From Streptomyces sp. R302 (lineage in GTDB: Bacteria > Actinomycetota > Actinomycetes > Streptomycetales > Streptomycetaceae): DNA of 64,000 nt. Below, one piece after another: positions 15,538-24,074 of the stretch. A program made the position numbers and the translations under genes. The notes under the pieces were generated by a model. That model made no database searches, was not told the DNA's origin, and saw nothing but the letters and a program-made list of their open reading frames with translations. The DNA lies in the NCBI RefSeq assembly GCF_012927245.1, contig NZ_JABBGE010000001.1, forward strand, positions 711,513 to 775,512. Reading direction: 5' to 3'. Each line of letters begins with the position of its first letter. Within the stretch, counting starts at the first letter, position 1.

Positions 15538-16086
15538 GTGCCCAGAAGTCTCCGTCGCGGGGCCGCCGCACTGCTGCTGTCCGGCTCCCTGCTGCTCGGC
15601 ACGGCCGGGTGCGGGTCCGACACCGACGCCAGTCTCACCGCCGCCGGCAGCCCCTCGGCGTCGGGCACCTTCGAGCAGCAGAAGCTGGCGAAGACCCGGT
15701 TCGTGGCGAACGCCGGGCTCGCGGCCGGCGCCACGTACCAGTGGATCGTGAAGCCCTACAAGGCGGGGAAGTTCAAGAAGGGCGCGGACGGGCGCACCTT
15801 CGCCCTGGTGAAGGCGGGGCTCGCGGGCGCGTTCACGTACAACCGGCTGAAGGCGGCGGTGAACAACGCGAAGGGCGACCCGCTGCTCTCCAAGGCGGTG
15901 GCCCCGCTGACCGCGGGCATCGACTCCCTGAAGGATCTCGGTACGAAGCTCCGCAAGGGCGAGATCGACGCGGCGGACGTCGGCGGCCTGGAGGGCGTCA
16001 TCAACGGCATCAAGGACGCGGGCAAGTCCGCCGGGGCCGAGGTCGTCGACAAGGTCCCCTCGGCCTCCCAGCTCAGCGGCGGCTGA
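15538..16086 (+). CDS. Small secreted lipoprotein, unknown function
   Basis: A 182-residue precursor with a basic start (PRSLRRG), hydrophobic core and lipobox LLGTAGC (Cys about residue 23). The mature protein is helical and lysine-rich (KPYKAGKFKKGADGRTF, KLRKGEIDAADV), with no domain I recognise. The GTG at 15538 follows CCCAGGGAGGTCCGCT. The roughly 90-bp gap after the preceding gene holds no clear terminator. Function unknown; being lipid-anchored, it should face the outside of the membrane. Confidence 0.7.
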   Translation: MPRSLRRGAAALLLSGSLLLGTAGCGSDTDASLTAAGSPSASGTFEQQKLAKTRFVANAGLAAGATYQWIVKPYKAGKFKKGADGRTFALVKAGLAGAFTYNRLKAAVNNAKGDPLLSKAVAPLTAGIDSLKDLGTKLRKGEIDAADVGGLEGVINGIKDAGKSAGAEVVDKVPSASQLSGG

Positions 16087-16093
16087 TCCCCCG

Positions 16094-17249
16094 TCACGCG
16101 AGGGCGGCGGACTCGGCGAGGGTCGGGTAGTCGTTGTACCCGGCCTCGTCGCCCGAGTACATCCAGTTCGTCTCCCGCAGCGGGTTGAGCGGCGCGCCGG
16201 TGCGGAGCCGTTCGACGAGGTCGGGGTTGGCGAGGAAGGCCCGGCCCAGCGAGATCAGGTCCGCCCCGGCCTCCAGGAGCCGCTCGCCCGCGGCCTTCCC
16301 GCCGTCGGCGGGGAGGGGCCCGCCGAAGCCGAGCACCGGGTTGGCGATCAGGGTGTTCGGCCAGGCGGCGCGGATCCGCCGGTACAGCGGCTGCCCGGGG
16401 TCGGCGAAGACCACGTGCAGATAGACCGGGCCGAGGGCGGCGAGGGCGGGCACGAGCGCCGCGTAGATGTCGTCGGTGTCGCCCTCCTCGATGCCGTTGA
16501 CGGTGACCCCGGGGGAGATCCGCACCCCGACCCGGTCGGCGCCGATCTCGTCGACGACGGCCCGGACGACCTCGACCGCGAACCGGACGCGGTTCTCCAC
16601 GGACCCGCCGTACCCGTCCGTCCGCCGGTTGGTGTTCTTCGCCAGGAACTGGTGGAGGAGGTGGCCGTTGGCGGCGTGCACCTCGACGCCCTCGAAGCCC
16701 GCGTCGACGGCCCGGCGCGCGGCGGCGGCGAAGTCGGCGGCGGTCTCCCGGATGCCGTCGGCGGTCATCTCGCGGGGCACGACGGACGGCTTCCGGCCGG
16801 AGGGCGTGTGGATCTCCTCGGGAAGCGCGACCTGCGAGGGCGCGACCGGCAGGAGACCGCTGTTGTCGGGGTGGCCGACCCGGCCGCCGTGCTGGATCTG
16901 GAGGAACATCCGCCCGCCCTCGGCCCGTACGGCGTCGGTGACCGCGCGCCGGCCGGCCACGTGGGCGTCGGTGTGGAGGGCGGGGATGTTCGGGTACGTC
17001 CGGCCGACCGCGTTCGGCGTGGTCCCCTCGGTGATGATCAGGCCGGCGGCGGCCCGCTGGGCGATGGGGGTCCCCCCTTGCTCGAGCGAAGTCGAGAGCT
17101 TGGGGGAGGACGGCCATGAGGGGGCGGGGGACGCCGTCGGCGGCGGCGCGGTTGCGGGTGAGCGGGGGCATCACCAGCCGGTTGGGGAGGGCGAGGGCGC
17201 CGAGGGCGGTGGACTCGAAGAGGCGGGAGGAAGCGGCTGCGTTCGTCAT
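16094..17249 (-). pseudogene. Old Yellow Enzyme family flavin oxidoreductase, disrupted by a repeat
   Basis: Two frames together make one OYE-type FMN oxidoreductase. The N-terminal part (start 17249: RLFESTALGALALPNRLVMP, then TRNRAAADGVPRPLMAV) is in one frame. The rest (IAQRAAAGLIITEGTTPNAV through GRTYPNIPALHTD, then the catalytic-region RMFLQIQHGGRVGHPD and YGGSVENRVRF) is in another, down to the stop at 16094. The join falls exactly at the 36-bp palindromic repeat at 17071-17106, so its insertion shifted the frame. Full-length members have about 360 residues and reduce activated C=C bonds with NAD(P)H. Without the N-terminal FMN-binding strand the 288-residue downstream ORF is unlikely to work. 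It is divergent from a MerR gene with a shared dyad operator. Confidence 0.85.
17071..17106. repeat. Dispersed palindromic repeat that breaks the OYE gene
   Basis: TCCCCCCTTGCTCGAGCGAA followed by GTCGAGAGCTTGGGGG, 36 bp with a CTCGA-GCGAAG-TCGAG core. Second copy at 8179-8213. The length is not compatible with keeping the host reading frame. Confidence 0.88.
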
Positions 17250-17266
17250 GCCGGTACCGTAGGAGT

Positions 17267-17280
17267 TGACACCAGTGTCA
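17267..17280. promoter_or_regulatory. MerR-type dyad operator
   Basis: TGACACCAGTGTCA (6-bp arms, 2-bp centre) lies in the 66-bp divergent gap between the MerR gene and the OYE pseudogene, within TTGACACC...TCAGGTTCAAG, the elongated-spacer promoter layout that MerR proteins act on. Confidence 0.65.
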
Positions 17281-17315
17281 GGTTCAAGTCCTTCTACTCT
17301 CCGGCGAGGTGGCGG

Positions 17316-17681
17316 ATGCGCATCGGTGAACTGGCCCGCCGCAGCGGCGTGAGCGAGCGTTCGCTGCGCTCCTACGAGACCCAGGGCCTGCTGCGCTCCG
17401 AGCGGACCCCGGGCGGCCAGCGCCGCTACGGCGAGTGGGCGGTGGACCGGGTCGTCCGCGTCCAGGCGCTGTACGCGGCGGGCCTGAACAGCCGCAAGAT
17501 CGCCCACCTGCTGCCCTGCATGCGCGACGCGGACGGCGCGCCCAGCGAGATCGCCACCTCGCAGCTGGTCGACGAGCTGTCCGCCGAGCGGATCCGCATC
17601 GACGCGATGATCGCCGACCTGGTCCGCTCCCGCGACATCCTGGACGAGGTCATCGAGACGGCCTCCACCGGGCGCGGTTAG
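17316..17681 (+). CDS. MerR-family transcriptional regulator
   Basis: A 121-residue regulator. The N-terminal winged helix (MRIGELARRSGVSERSLRSY through GGQRRYGEWAVDRV) is standard, with the ETQGLLRSERT wing, followed by a dimerising coiled coil ending ILDEVIETAS. There is no C-terminal effector domain or cysteine cluster beyond the single LPCMRD, so it is of the short MerR type often paired with an oxidoreductase. It is divergent from the broken OYE gene and probably once controlled it through the dyad at 17267. The 3' end overlaps the convergent LLM gene by 4 bp. Confidence 0.88.
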   Translation: MRIGELARRSGVSERSLRSYETQGLLRSERTPGGQRRYGEWAVDRVVRVQALYAAGLNSRKIAHLLPCMRDADGAPSEIATSQLVDELSAERIRIDAMIADLVRSRDILDEVIETASTGRG

Positions 17682-18688
17682 CCGGACAGCTCCGCCAGCG
17701 CCCGCAGGGTCTCCGGGTCCGGGGCCGCGACCAGGAGGTCCGTCACCGGGCCGGAGCGCCATTCGGCCAGCCGCTCCGCGATTCGCTCCCTCGGCCCGAC
17801 CAGGGAGATCTCGTCGGCGAAGGCGTCGGGGACGGCGAGGACGGCCTCCTCGCGGCGGCCCTCGGCGAAGAGGGCCTGGATGCGGCGGGCCTCCGCCCCG
17901 TATCCCATGCGGGCCATGAGGTCGGCGTGGAAGTTGCGGGTCGCGTGGCCCATGCCGCCGATGTAGAAGCCGAGCATCGCCTTCACCGGCAGGAGGCCCT
18001 TCGCCACGTCGTCGCAGACCTGGGCGCGGACCATCGGGGCGACCAGGAAGCCGTCCGGGAGGCGGTCCGGGAGGGCGTACGCGTCGCGGAAGCGGCGGGG
18101 CGACCAGTACAGCGGCAGCCAGCCGTCGGCGATCTCCAGGGTCTGCGCGATGTTCCTCGGGCCCTCCGCGCCGAGCAGGACGGGCAGGTCGGCGCGGAGC
18201 GGGTGGGTGATCGGCTTCAGGGGCCTGCCGAGGCCGGTGCCGTCCTCGCCCGCGTACGGGAAGGAGTAGTGCCGTCCCGCCAGGGTGACCGGCGCCTCCC
18301 GCCGCAGCACCTGCCGGATCACGTCCACGTACTCGCGGGTCGCCGTCAGCGGGGAGCGGGGGAACGGCCGGCCGTACCAGCCCTCCACCACCTGCGGGCC
18401 CGACAGCCCGAGGCCGAGCCGCATCCGGCCGCCCGACAGGTGGTCCAGGGTCAGCGCCTGCATCGCGGTCGCGGTCGGGGTGCGGGCCGCCATCTGCGCG
18501 ACCGCCGTGCCGAGCCCGATCCGGCGGGTGTGCGCGGCGATCCAGGTGAGCGCGGTGAAGGCGTCCGAGCCCCAGGCCTCCGCCGTCCACACCGAGTCGT
18601 AGCCGAGGCGCTCCGCCTCGCGGGCGAGCTCCAGGTGGGCGGGGGAGGGGCCGCGGCCCCAGTAGCCGAGCGCGAGTCCCAGGCGCAT
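17678..18688 (-). CDS. LLM-class (F420-dependent type) oxidoreductase
   Basis: A 336-residue TIM-barrel protein of the luciferase-like monooxygenase/F420 group. It opens MRLGLALGYWG and has LAREAERLGYDSVWTAEAWG, RIGLGTAVAQMAAR and HLSGGRMRLGLGLSGPQVVEG, the typical cofactor-binding loops; the C-terminus holds the usual GPRERIAERL helix. Such enzymes in actinobacteria transfer hydride to or from F420 on diverse substrates; the substrate is unknown. Start ATG at 18686-18688 lies 14 bp inside a TCTGAC-N5-GTCAGA box, so the operator overlaps the ribosome site or promoter and repression should be tight. The last 4 bp overlap the convergent MerR gene. Confidence 0.87.
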   Translation of the reverse strand: MRLGLALGYWGRGPSPAHLELAREAERLGYDSVWTAEAWGSDAFTALTWIAAHTRRIGLGTAVAQMAARTPTATAMQALTLDHLSGGRMRLGLGLSGPQVVEGWYGRPFPRSPLTATREYVDVIRQVLRREAPVTLAGRHYSFPYAGEDGTGLGRPLKPITHPLRADLPVLLGAEGPRNIAQTLEIADGWLPLYWSPRRFRDAYALPDRLPDGFLVAPMVRAQVCDDVAKGLLPVKAMLGFYIGGMGHATRNFHADLMARMGYGAEARRIQALFAEGRREEAVLAVPDAFADEISLVGPRERIAERLAEWRSGPVTDLLVAAPDPETLRALAELSG

Positions 18689-18701
18689 GACCGGACTCCT
18701 T

Positions 18702-18718
18702 TCTGACGTATCGTCAGA
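18702..18718. promoter_or_regulatory. TCTGAC-N5-GTCAGA operator box
   Basis: TCTGACGTATCGTCAGA, perfect 6-bp arms. It lies immediately upstream of the LLM gene start (minus strand). Confidence 0.7.
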
Positions 18719-18739
18719 TCAGGGTGTCCGGGGACTGTA

Positions 18740-18788
18740 CGACGGCGGCCCCCCGACCGGAAGGGTTCCGGTCGGGGGGCCGCCGTCG
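18740..18788 (-). terminator. Long perfect hairpin terminator
   Basis: Arms of 23 bp (18740-18762 with 18766-18788; CGACGGCGGCCCCCCGACCG pairs with its complement) around a GGG loop. It sits just after the stop of the PQ-rich membrane protein gene, and would also insulate the LLM promoter. Confidence 0.85.
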
Positions 18789-18805
18789 AAACGGAGCGGG
18801 CCGGG

Positions 18806-19654
18806 TCAGCCGCGCTGGATGCCCGTGGCGTCCTGGAGGACGCCGCGGCGCCCGTCCTGCGTCTGCGCGATCAGCGCCTGGCCGCGCTGCTCCACGGCCA
18901 GGTACCAGGTGCCGGGGGCCAGTTCGGCGATCTGCGAGCCGGAGCCGTCCTCCGCGTACAGCGGGCGGGCGACCGGCACGGCGAACCAGAACGGGGTGAA
19001 GTCCCCGCCGCCCTGGGCCTGCGGCTCGGGCTGCGGCGCCGGCTGCGCGGCGGCCGGCTGCGGCTGGGCGTACGGCTGACCGCCCTGCGAGGCGTCCTGC
19101 GGCGCCGGGTACGGCTGCTGGCCCTGCTGGCCCTGCTGGGCACCCGGGTAGCCGTAGCCGCCGCCCTGGACGCCCGGGTGGCCGGGCTGCGCGCCGTACG
19201 GCTGCGGGGCGACCGGGCGCGGGGCGCCGACGAGCGGGGCCTTGAGCGCGGGCACCATCGGACCGGCCACCACGGCACCGGCGAGGACGAGCGCGGCGAT
19301 CAGGCCGAGGATGAGGCCGGCGCCCGCGTTCTCCGCCTCGAAGATCCACATGAGCAGGGTCCACGCCGAGGCGATCGTGAAGGCCGCCCCGACCTGGCCG
19401 AGCTCCAGACCCACGACCTTGCGGGGCTGCGGCAGGCCGCGCGAGACGACGACGAGCGCCGCGCCGGCGATGCCGAGGAAGAAGGAGCCCCAGCCCAGGT
19501 AGGAGATCTCCCAGGAGTTCACGCTGGTGTAGTACCGCGAGCATTCTTGAGGCGTCCCGGCGCAGCCGGCGATGTCGAGGAACGAGGCGATGAACAGCAG
19601 CACCGCAGCACCGATCACTACGCCATCGCCTCGGGTGAGGGAGCGGATATTCAC
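18806..19654 (-). CDS. Membrane protein with PQ/G-rich linker and C-terminal SH3-like tail
   Basis: A 282-residue protein: four hydrophobic segments in the first 135 residues (GVVIGAAVLLFIASFLD, LGWGSFFLGIAGAALVVV, AAFTIASAWTLLMWI, GLILGLIAALVLAGAVV), then a Pro/Gln/Gly-rich stretch with GQQGQQ-type repeats (about 140-205) and a short folded tail (FWFAVPVARPLYAED to GVLQDATGI). The tail reads like a small beta-barrel. The layout resembles DUF5336-type actinobacterial envelope proteins; that name is tentative. The start is the GTG at 19652-19654 (MNIRSLTRGD). A strong hairpin follows its stop. Probable envelope role, no catalytic motif. Confidence 0.7.
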   Translation of the reverse strand: MNIRSLTRGDGVVIGAAVLLFIASFLDIAGCAGTPQECSRYYTSVNSWEISYLGWGSFFLGIAGAALVVVSRGLPQPRKVVGLELGQVGAAFTIASAWTLLMWIFEAENAGAGLILGLIAALVLAGAVVAGPMVPALKAPLVGAPRPVAPQPYGAQPGHPGVQGGGYGYPGAQQGQQGQQPYPAPQDASQGGQPYAQPQPAAAQPAPQPEPQAQGGGDFTPFWFAVPVARPLYAEDGSGSQIAELAPGTWYLAVEQRGQALIAQTQDGRRGVLQDATGIQRG

Positions 19655-19755
19655 GTAAGAAGTCCTTCGTCGGGTCGTCGTCGCGTCGGGCAGGCGCCGG
19701 TTTCTCGGCACGGGGGCGGCCCCATCGTACGGAGCGAATCTATCGCTCGCGGGTT

Positions 19756-20643
19756 CTACCCCTGGAGGTAGGTCACGATGCCGTCGGCGATGCCCCGCGC
19801 CGCCTTCTGCCGCCACGCGCCGGACGTCAGCAGTGCTGCGTCCTTCGGATCACGCATATTGCCGCATTCGACGAAGACCTTGGGCACGGTTGAGAGATTG
19901 AGCCCGCCGAGATCCGAACGGACGTCCAACCCGGTGCCGCCGCCGAGGTAGTTGGCGGGGGAGGTGCCGGTCGTCCGGGCGAAGGCGGCGGCGATCCGCT
20001 CGCCGAGCCTACGCGACGGGGCGACGATCGGGCCGGTGTCCGCCGATCCTTCACGGACCTCGGCGGGGACGATCACATGGAAGCCGCGGTTCCCCACGGC
20101 GGAGCCGTCCGCGTGGACGGAGACGACGGCGTCGGCCGCCGCCTCGTTCCCGATCCGCGCCCGCTCGTCGATGCACGGCCCGAACGGCCGGTCCGCGTCG
20201 TGCGTCACGACCACGGTGGCGCCGCGCGCCTCCAGGAGCTCCTTCAGCCGGTGCGAGACGTCGAGCGTGAAGGCGGCCTCCGTGTACGCGGCCTTCCCCG
20301 CGGACGCGTTCGTCGAGGTCCCGGTGGTGTCGCACTCCTTGCGGGCCGTCCCGATGTCCACCTTCTCGGCGATCTCCCGCCCGTGCCGGAAGTTCCCCGG
20401 GTTGTGCCCCGGGTCGACGACGACGGTCCGGCCGGCGAGCGGCCGCGCGGCGGCGGTGCCCGGCGTGGCGGAGCCGGTGGGGGTACGGGCCGGGCCGGGC
20501 GTCGTGGCCGCCGCGCCCGGCCCCCGGCTGCCCTCCGCGGCCTCGGAGGCGGCGCCGCATCCGGCGAGCGCGGCGGAGCAGACGAGGGCGGCCAGGGCGG
20601 CGGGCAGCGAGCGGGTCACGGGGTTCCTGTGGTCGTACGGCAC
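19756..20643 (-). CDS. N-acetylmuramoyl-L-alanine amidase (Amidase_3), lipoprotein
   Basis: A 295-residue precursor: signal with lipobox LAGC (about residue 29), a Thr/Pro/Ala linker, then a zinc amidase domain. Zinc ligands and catalytic Glu are in place: VVVDPGHNPGN (His about 78), EAAFTLDV (Glu), VVSVHADGS (His) and VFVECGNMRDPKDA (catalytic Glu). It should cut the bond between MurNAc and the stem peptide of peptidoglycan at the cell surface. The insertion EKVDIGTARKECDTTGTSTN with its single Cys, and another Cys in FGPCIDERA, may form a disulfide. Monocistronic, followed by the PQ-rich membrane gene in the same direction. Confidence 0.9.
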   Translation of the reverse strand: MPYDHRNPVTRSLPAALAALVCSAALAGCGAASEAAEGSRGPGAAATTPGPARTPTGSATPGTAAARPLAGRTVVVDPGHNPGNFRHGREIAEKVDIGTARKECDTTGTSTNASAGKAAYTEAAFTLDVSHRLKELLEARGATVVVTHDADRPFGPCIDERARIGNEAAADAVVSVHADGSAVGNRGFHVIVPAEVREGSADTGPIVAPSRRLGERIAAAFARTTGTSPANYLGGGTGLDVRSDLGGLNLSTVPKVFVECGNMRDPKDAALLTSGAWRQKAARGIADGIVTYLQG

Positions 20644-20803
20644 CCCGCGACTCTAGGCCCTCCCCCGGACGAAACCGCGGACCGGATGTACCGGCTCGGT
20701 CACGCGGTCCGCAAAACGGTGGACGCGCGGTCGGGGACCCGGGAAGGCTGGGAACACGGAGTGGCGTGGGGGTCACCGCGCCTGGACCCACGAGGGGGAA
20801 CCG

Positions 20804-23356
20804 GTGGGGGAAGAACCGAACGACACGCGTCCCCAGGACGCACCGCCCAAGCTGGGCCTGAACAAGCCGGAACCGGAGGCGACGGAGCCCGACGCACCTT
20901 CGACGACCGTCCCGTCCAACGAAACGGTACGCATCCGCCCGTCCCGCCCGACCCCGCAGGACGCGAGGCCGGGGGAGGGGACACCGGGGGACGGGGCGCC
21001 CCGGGACGCGGTGCCTGGAGGCGCGGTGCGTGGAGACGCGGTGCCTGGAGGCGCCAGGCCCGGGAGCGCCGCGCCCGTGCAGGCCGTGCCCGGGGCCGCG
21101 CTTCCTGCGGACGCCGCGCCCGTGCAGGCAGCGTCCGGGGCCGCGCTTCCTGTGGACGCCGTGCCCGCGCAGGCGGCGTCCGGGGCCGCGCTTTCTGTGG
21201 ACGCCGTGCCTGCGCAGGCGGCGTCCAGGGACGCGCTCCCGGCGGACGCCACGCCCATGCAGGCAGCACCCAGGGACGCGCTTCCCGCGGACGCTACGCC
21301 CATGCAGGCAGCACCCAGGGACGCGCTTCCCCCGGACGCCGCGCCCACACAGGCCGCCCCTGCGGCGGCCACGCCCGCGGACGCCACGCCGACGGGCTCC
21401 TTCCGGCTGGCCGCCCCGGCGCCCGCGGGCGGCCCGGCGCCCTGGGAGGCGCCGGCGCAGAACGGCGGCTCGGCGGGTCCCGCCGGTTCCGTCGGCCCCA
21501 CCGGCTCTGCCGGCTCGGCCGGGGCCGCCGGTCCTGCCGGTTCGACCGGCTCAGTCGGTCCCGCCGGCCCCACCGGTCCCGCCGGCCCCGCCGGTCCCGC
21601 CGGGACCTCCGGCTTCGCAGGGGGCACCGATTCCGGCGGGGCCGGTTTCGGGGCTTCCTCCGGCGGAGCCGGCGGCTTCGGGCCGCCCTCCGGCAGCTTC
21701 GGGGCCGGGGACGGTGGGGCGCACGGGCAGGCGCCTGTGGCCGGGCCCGGGTGGGCCGGGGCGGGGGCGCTTCCGCCGTTGCCTCCCGCGCCGCCCGGGT
21801 TCGGGGCCGGAGGGGCCGGAGGGGCCGGCGGTGCCGGTGGTCAGGGGGAGGCGCGGCCGCTGCAGGCGGTGGCGGTGGGGCTGTTGAACCTGTCGTGCCT
21901 CGGGCTCGGGTACGTGCTGCTGCGGCGGTGGGTCCTGGCGGCGGTCTGCTGGGCGGCCACGGCCGCGCTGCTGCTGCTCGCGCTGCCGGCGGACGCGGAC
22001 GGCGTCCCGGTGGGCGTGCTCGTCGGGTACGGCGCCGTGCTGCTCGCCGCCGTCGCCGACGGCGCCCGTCGCGGGCTGCGGGCCCGGCTCCCGCTCGGGG
22101 GCACGGCCCGCCGCCTCGCGCTGCCGCTCGCGGTCGTGCTGCTCGCCGCCCCGGCCGGCGGCACCGTCGCGTACGGGGCGGCCCGGGAGGAGGCGCGCGA
22201 GGAGGCGTTCCAGCAGTCGCTGCTGGCCCGGCTCGCCGACGCCGACGCGGTCGTGAAGTCCAAGGACGGCGTCCGCTTCGACCTCGCCGAGCCCTACTAC
22301 GAGGAGGCCCTCGGCACCTACGAGTCGCTGGCGCTCGAACACCCCGGCTCCCGCGCCGCGAAGCTCGTACCGGAGCGCCTCGACGCGTACGTCGTGTCCG
22401 TGTCCGCGCCGTACACGGAGAAGAAGTACTGCCTGGCGGTCGACCCGCTCAAGCACCTGCGGTCGCTCCCGGACACCGTGGACGAGTCCGTCCTCGGCGA
22501 CCGGGCGGCGCGCTGGGACGAGCCGCTGGCGCGCTCCCTGTACGAGTGCGGCAGCGCGGAGCGCGGCCGGTCGGATACGGAGCCCGCCCGCGAGGCGTTC
22601 ACCGAACTGCGCGCGCTGTTCCCGAAGTCCCCGCACGTCGCCGAGGTCGAGAAGCTCGTCGGCGGCGACCTCTCCAAGGCGGCGGCCCCGCTGACCGCCG
22701 GCACCGCGTCCGACCCGTGCGCCGCCGTCAAGACGGTGGAGACCCAGCGGGCCTTCGCCACCTCGCTCAAGGACTACGCGCTCTCGGGGGCGGTCGCGGA
22801 CGCCGACCGGGGCATCCAGAAGGGCGTCTTCGCCTGCGGCACCCGGCAGTTCCGCGACGGGGACTTCTCCGACGCCGGGACGACCATGGACCGGTACCTC
22901 AAGGACTACCCGAAGGGCCCGCAGGCGGCCCACGCCCGGTCGGTCTCCATCGCCGCGGAGATCGCCGACGAGGTGCCGGAGGCCGGGAAGAAGCTGCCCC
23001 CGGCGACGGCTCCGGGCGGCCCCCGCATGACCATGGTGATCAGCAACGACGCCCCGGACACGGTGGAGCTCCTCTACACCGGCCCGGTCACCGGCAAGAT
23101 CACGCTGCGGGCCTGCGGCGGCTGCCGCAAGTACCGCGCCGTCGACACCGCCGTCAGGGGCTTCAAGCCCTGCTCCGGCCCGTCCTCCAAGTACCCGAAG
23201 ACGACGATCTCGCTGCCGGCGGGGACGTACCACCTGCTGCAGAAGCGGGCGGGCAGCGGCCTCTCCTCGGCCGGCGACACCAAGTCCAGCAAGGCGAAGA
23301 TCGAGCCCGGCTACAGCTACACCAACTGCCTCTACGTGACCTCGCTGCTCTACTGA
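20804..23356 (+). CDS. Large repeat protein: 15-residue repeats, collagen-like segment, TM helices, TPR-like domain
   Basis: An 850-residue protein starting with GTG after GAGGGGGAACCG. Order of parts: an acidic/Pro-rich N-terminus; six 15-residue repeats at residues 98-187 (consensus DALPADATPMQAAPR); a Gly-X-Y collagen-like tract at about 222-272 (17 triplets such as GPA, GPT, GSV); a Gly-rich stretch; membrane helices around 350-450 (LLNLSCLGLGYVLLRRWVL and following); then an outside helical region with tetratricopeptide-like patterning (EEALGTYESLALEHPG, YLKDYPKGPQAAHARS) and four or more cysteines in a C-terminal beta domain (CGGCRKY, FKPCSG). No enzymatic motif is visible. It is a plausible envelope protein; the repeats suggest length variation between strains. 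Confidence 0.75.
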   Translation: MGEEPNDTRPQDAPPKLGLNKPEPEATEPDAPSTTVPSNETVRIRPSRPTPQDARPGEGTPGDGAPRDAVPGGAVRGDAVPGGARPGSAAPVQAVPGAALPADAAPVQAASGAALPVDAVPAQAASGAALSVDAVPAQAASRDALPADATPMQAAPRDALPADATPMQAAPRDALPPDAAPTQAAPAAATPADATPTGSFRLAAPAPAGGPAPWEAPAQNGGSAGPAGSVGPTGSAGSAGAAGPAGSTGSVGPAGPTGPAGPAGPAGTSGFAGGTDSGGAGFGASSGGAGGFGPPSGSFGAGDGGAHGQAPVAGPGWAGAGALPPLPPAPPGFGAGGAGGAGGAGGQGEARPLQAVAVGLLNLSCLGLGYVLLRRWVLAAVCWAATAALLLLALPADADGVPVGVLVGYGAVLLAAVADGARRGLRARLPLGGTARRLALPLAVVLLAAPAGGTVAYGAAREEAREEAFQQSLLARLADADAVVKSKDGVRFDLAEPYYEEALGTYESLALEHPGSRAAKLVPERLDAYVVSVSAPYTEKKYCLAVDPLKHLRSLPDTVDESVLGDRAARWDEPLARSLYECGSAERGRSDTEPAREAFTELRALFPKSPHVAEVEKLVGGDLSKAAAPLTAGTASDPCAAVKTVETQRAFATSLKDYALSGAVADADRGIQKGVFACGTRQFRDGDFSDAGTTMDRYLKDYPKGPQAAHARSVSIAAEIADEVPEAGKKLPPATAPGGPRMTMVISNDAPDTVELLYTGPVTGKITLRACGGCRKYRAVDTAVRGFKPCSGPSSKYPKTTISLPAGTYHLLQKRAGSGLSSAGDTKSSKAKIEPGYSYTNCLYVTSLLY
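21095..21364 (+). repeat. Six in-frame 45-bp repeats
   Basis: Six consecutive 45-bp units encoding variants of AALPADAAPVQAASG; units 4 and 5 are nearly identical. They lie inside the 850-residue repeat protein gene. Confidence 0.88.
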
Positions 23357-23365
23357 GTCTGAGTC

Positions 23366-23944
23366 TCAGTACCCGTCCACGATCCGGTCCACCGCCGCCG
23401 CCACCAGCGCGTCCCGCTCCTCCTCCGAGAAGACGTCGGGGAGCGTCAGCTGCTCCACGATCAGCCAGTTCAGGGTGAGGATGAGCAGCTTGACGGAGGT
23501 GGCGTCGCCGGGCAGCCCGGAGGACTCGTGGAAGGCGACGTTGGCCTCGACGTCGGCCCGCACCCGCTCGGTCAGGATCGAGCGGAGCGCGGGCCGGCGG
23601 GTGGCCTCCAGCCGTAGTTCGAGGAGGGCGAGGTAGCCGGTGCGGAAGGACGAGACCCGCCCGACCAGCTCCCGCATGATCCGCGTGTACGTCTCCTTGT
23701 CCGGGGGCGCCGTACGGGTCTCCTCCATCGTCGCCTCGTCGGGCCGGAGCCGTTCGTAGACCCGGGCGCCGGCCTGGGTGAGGAGTTCGTCGCGGTTGGC
23801 GAAGTAGTTGGACGCGGTGCCGGTGGGCACCCCGGCCTCGCTGTCCACGGCCCGGAAGGTCAGCCCCCGGGCGCCCTCGCGGGCCAGCACCTCGATCGCC
23901 GCGTCCACGAGCGCGGTGCGCCGCTCGTCGTTCCGCCTCGCCAT
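23366..23944 (-). CDS. TetR-family transcriptional regulator
   Basis: A 192-residue TetR protein. The helix-turn-helix is RRTALVDAAIEVLAREGARG then FRAVDSEAGVPTGTASNYF (about 8-50), followed by a helical ligand-binding domain typical of the AcrR/TetR_C group. ATG at 23942-23944 after GGAG. A palindrome GTAGTACTAC lies 17 bp upstream, a likely autoregulatory operator. The neighbouring plus-strand dihydrofolate-reductase-like gene starts 131 bp away and is the natural target. Confidence 0.88.
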   Translation of the reverse strand: MARRNDERRTALVDAAIEVLAREGARGLTFRAVDSEAGVPTGTASNYFANRDELLTQAGARVYERLRPDEATMEETRTAPPDKETYTRIMRELVGRVSSFRTGYLALLELRLEATRRPALRSILTERVRADVEANVAFHESSGLPGDATSVKLLILTLNWLIVEQLTLPDVFSEEERDALVAAAVDRIVDGY

Positions 23945-23956
23945 CGACACCACTCC

Positions 23957-23973
23957 GTTCGTAGTACTACAAC
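23957..23973. promoter_or_regulatory. TetR-type palindromic operator
   Basis: GTTCGTAGTACTACAAC, with a perfect 10-bp centre GTAGTACTAC (23961-23970), between the divergent TetR and DHFR-like genes. Confidence 0.65.
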
Positions 23974-24074
23974 TGAACCCCTTCTCGTAGGGTACGCGTC
24001 CCCGCGCGACGTGCGATGAGTTACCGCCGTCCGGGCAGTCATCCATGCGGAACGACCGACCGAGGAGGCGCCCC

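Noticed and set aside
20077..23478. Very long overlapping plus-strand frame across the repeat-protein gene
   Set aside because: Shadow of the 20804-23356 gene in another frame; extremely Arg/Gly-rich with no domain, while the chosen frame has membrane helices and conserved cysteines.
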